From assembly GCA_963786765.1 (NCBI GenBank), contig CAWBAJ010000015.1, positions 1 to 64,000 of the forward strand: a stretch of DNA of 64,000 nt, given 5' to 3'. Under the pieces are notes generated by a model. That model was given only the letters and a program-made list of their open reading frames with translations. It did no database searches and was not told the DNA's origin. A program made the translations under genes and the position numbers. How positions within the stretch are numbered: the stretch's first letter is position 1; every line of letters starts with the position of its first letter. Below, one piece after another: positions 63,011 through 64,000 of this stretch. The DNA is from DATKNA01 sp963786765. GTDB lineage: Bacteria > Actinomycetota > Actinomycetes > Actinomycetales > Kineosporiaceae.

Positions 63011-63625
63011 ATGGGGCTGTCCCTGCTGGACTGGAGACGCCGGGTCGCCCGTCTGTATGCCGACGTGCGCGCCGCACCCACTCCGGCCGAGGGCCACGAG
63101 CTCTGGCGCGCGGGCCGCGACCGCCTGCTCGCCGAGCACCCTGATTCCCCGCTCGAGCCCGCCGACCGCACGCACTTCGCCGGCCTGCCCGTCGCTCCGT
63201 ACGACCCGTCGCTCCGCTTCGACGTCGAGCTCGACACCGGCGTCACGTCCACCCGCTGGGAGGTGACCACGGACGGCGACGGCGTCGTGCCCTTCACCCG
63301 CCTCGGCATCGCGCACCTGCCCGGCCTCGGCGACCTCGACGTCTGGTGGCTGGAGTCGTACGGCGGCGGCGTGTTCGTCCCCGTGCGTGACCCGGCGCCG
63401 GACACCTACGGCGGCGGCCGCTACCTGCTGGACACCGTCAAGGGCGCAGACCTCGGCGGGAACGCCGCGGCAGGCCGCCTCGTCATCGACCTGAACTTCG
63501 CCTACAACCCTTCCTGCGCCTACTCCCCCGCGTGGACGTGCCCGCTCGCCCCCGCCGGCAACACCCTTCCCGTCCCCCTGCCCGGCGGAGAGCGGGTCCG
63601 CTCGACGGCCCCGGGGGCCACATGA
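63011..63625 (+). CDS. DUF1684 family protein
   Basis: The 204-residue soluble protein shows the DUF1684 signature: RYLLDTVKGADLG, VIDLNFAYNPSCAYSPAW and TCPLAPAGNTLPVPLPGGER. The N-terminal helix LSLLDWRRRVARLYADVRAA and HELWRAGRDRLLAEHPDSPL is also family-typical. Function of the family is unknown. It is divergent from marR and its stop overlaps the next start (ATGA). Confidence 0.88.
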   Translation: MGLSLLDWRRRVARLYADVRAAPTPAEGHELWRAGRDRLLAEHPDSPLEPADRTHFAGLPVAPYDPSLRFDVELDTGVTSTRWEVTTDGDGVVPFTRLGIAHLPGLGDLDVWWLESYGGGVFVPVRDPAPDTYGGGRYLLDTVKGADLGGNAAAGRLVIDLNFAYNPSCAYSPAWTCPLAPAGNTLPVPLPGGERVRSTAPGAT

Positions 63626-64000
63626 TCCTCGGGTACGTGGAGCAGCCCAGTCCCCGTGCCGGCGACACTGCGACGCTGCGTGTGACGACCAGCGCCCCCC
63701 GCTTCCGGGTGGACGTCTACCGCTGCGGGAACGGCCTCGAGCGAGTGCACCGCACCGGCTGGCTCTCCGGCTGCGAGGCGCCGCTGCACCTGCCCTGGCA
63801 CGATTGGGGCCGGCCGAACACGGGTCTGCACGGCGAGCCGCTCGCCCCGTGGCAGGCCTACCCACTGGAGGTGGGCCGCAGTTGGCGGCCGGGCGTGTAC
63901 GTCGCAGTGCTCGTCGAGGAGGGCGCGGAGGACGCTCCGCCGCAGACCCCCGACGCGCGCGAGGGGGCGGCACTGTTCGTCGTCCGCAGTGCCCCCGGAC
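63622..64000 (+). CDS. N,N-dimethylformamidase beta-subunit-like protein, partial
   Basis: The first 126 codons of a gene run off the window end. The product begins MILGYVEQPSPRAGDTATLR and contains TSAPRFRVDVYRCG and GRSWRPGVYVAVLVEEG. This is the N-terminal beta-domain pattern seen in proteins annotated as N,N-dimethylformamidase beta-subunit family. The start overlaps the DUF1684 stop by four bases, so they form an operon. The rest, including any catalytic part, is outside the window. Confidence 0.6.
   Translation, partial: MILGYVEQPSPRAGDTATLRVTTSAPRFRVDVYRCGNGLERVHRTGWLSGCEAPLHLPWHDWGRPNTGLHGEPLAPWQAYPLEVGRSWRPGVYVAVLVEEGAEDAPPQTPDAREGAALFVVRSAPG

Overview
The window is chromosomal DNA from a high-GC actinobacterium. 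The evidence is the very GC-rich codon use, many GTG starts, ATGA/GTGA overlaps, and typical actinobacterial families: DUF222/13E12 HNH protein, LAL and SARP regulators, CE1758/CE1759-type flavin pair, BlaI-M56 pair, SpoIIE/RsbW/STAS proteins. A Pseudonocardiales- or Geodermatophilales-like host is plausible, but no rRNA or ribosomal protein gene is present to place it. The only RNA gene seen is tRNA-Lys(CTT) at 375-447.

Layout. 0.9-6.0 kb is a decayed sugar/uronate locus: mannonate/mannitol dehydrogenase, a doubly deleted uronate isomerase remnant, a histidine phosphatase whose frame has lost its stop, a Gfo/Idh/MocA oxidoreductase and a sugar isomerase/epimerase. 6.0-9.2 kb holds a TerC gene and an LLM flavin monooxygenase, both broken by many indels, followed by an intact FMN reductase. 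9.3-13.5 kb has a divergent glucose-6-phosphate dehydrogenase, a FUSC-type membrane protein and conserved unknowns. 13.5-24.5 kb looks like one functional cluster: a LAL-type LuxR regulator, two paralogous membrane-anchored DJ-1/PfpI proteins (one frameshifted), an HD-domain protein, a membrane alpha/beta hydrolase, a multicopper oxidase carrying two inserted metal-binding zinc-ribbon-like units, and a coupled flavin monooxygenase.

25.8-35.6 kb is a cell-envelope island: VanY-like carboxypeptidase with a VanR/VanS-like pair, then a BlaI-M56 antirepressor pair. Three related inverted-repeat operators lie in front of blaI/polysaccharide deacetylase, PAP2 phosphatase/UppP, and a GT39-like glycosyltransferase, which suggests a BlaI regulon for undecaprenyl-phosphate recycling and wall glycans. 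35.6-43.6 kb has an Asp/Glu racemase, an amidohydrolase, a membrane protein with an in-frame TAG, a large SARP/AfsR-like regulator and a second flavin monooxygenase. 43.9-53.8 kb is signalling: SpoIIE-type phosphatase, two RsbW-like ATPases, a STAS protein lacking the usual serine, and a NarL-type system whose real kinase is preceded by a kinase-less sensor and a catalytically dead kinase sharing one membrane domain.

53.9-58.2 kb carries idi and a copper locus (copC, copD-ctaG fusion). 58.2-60.9 kb has a repeat-rich DUF222/HNH gene under a strong promoter with a LexA/SOS box. The end holds a repeat-containing coiled-coil protein, a leaderless marR with an overlapping operator, a DUF1684 protein and a gene cut by the window edge. 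Short in-frame tandem repeats (9, 12, 15, 60 bp) recur in many of these genes.
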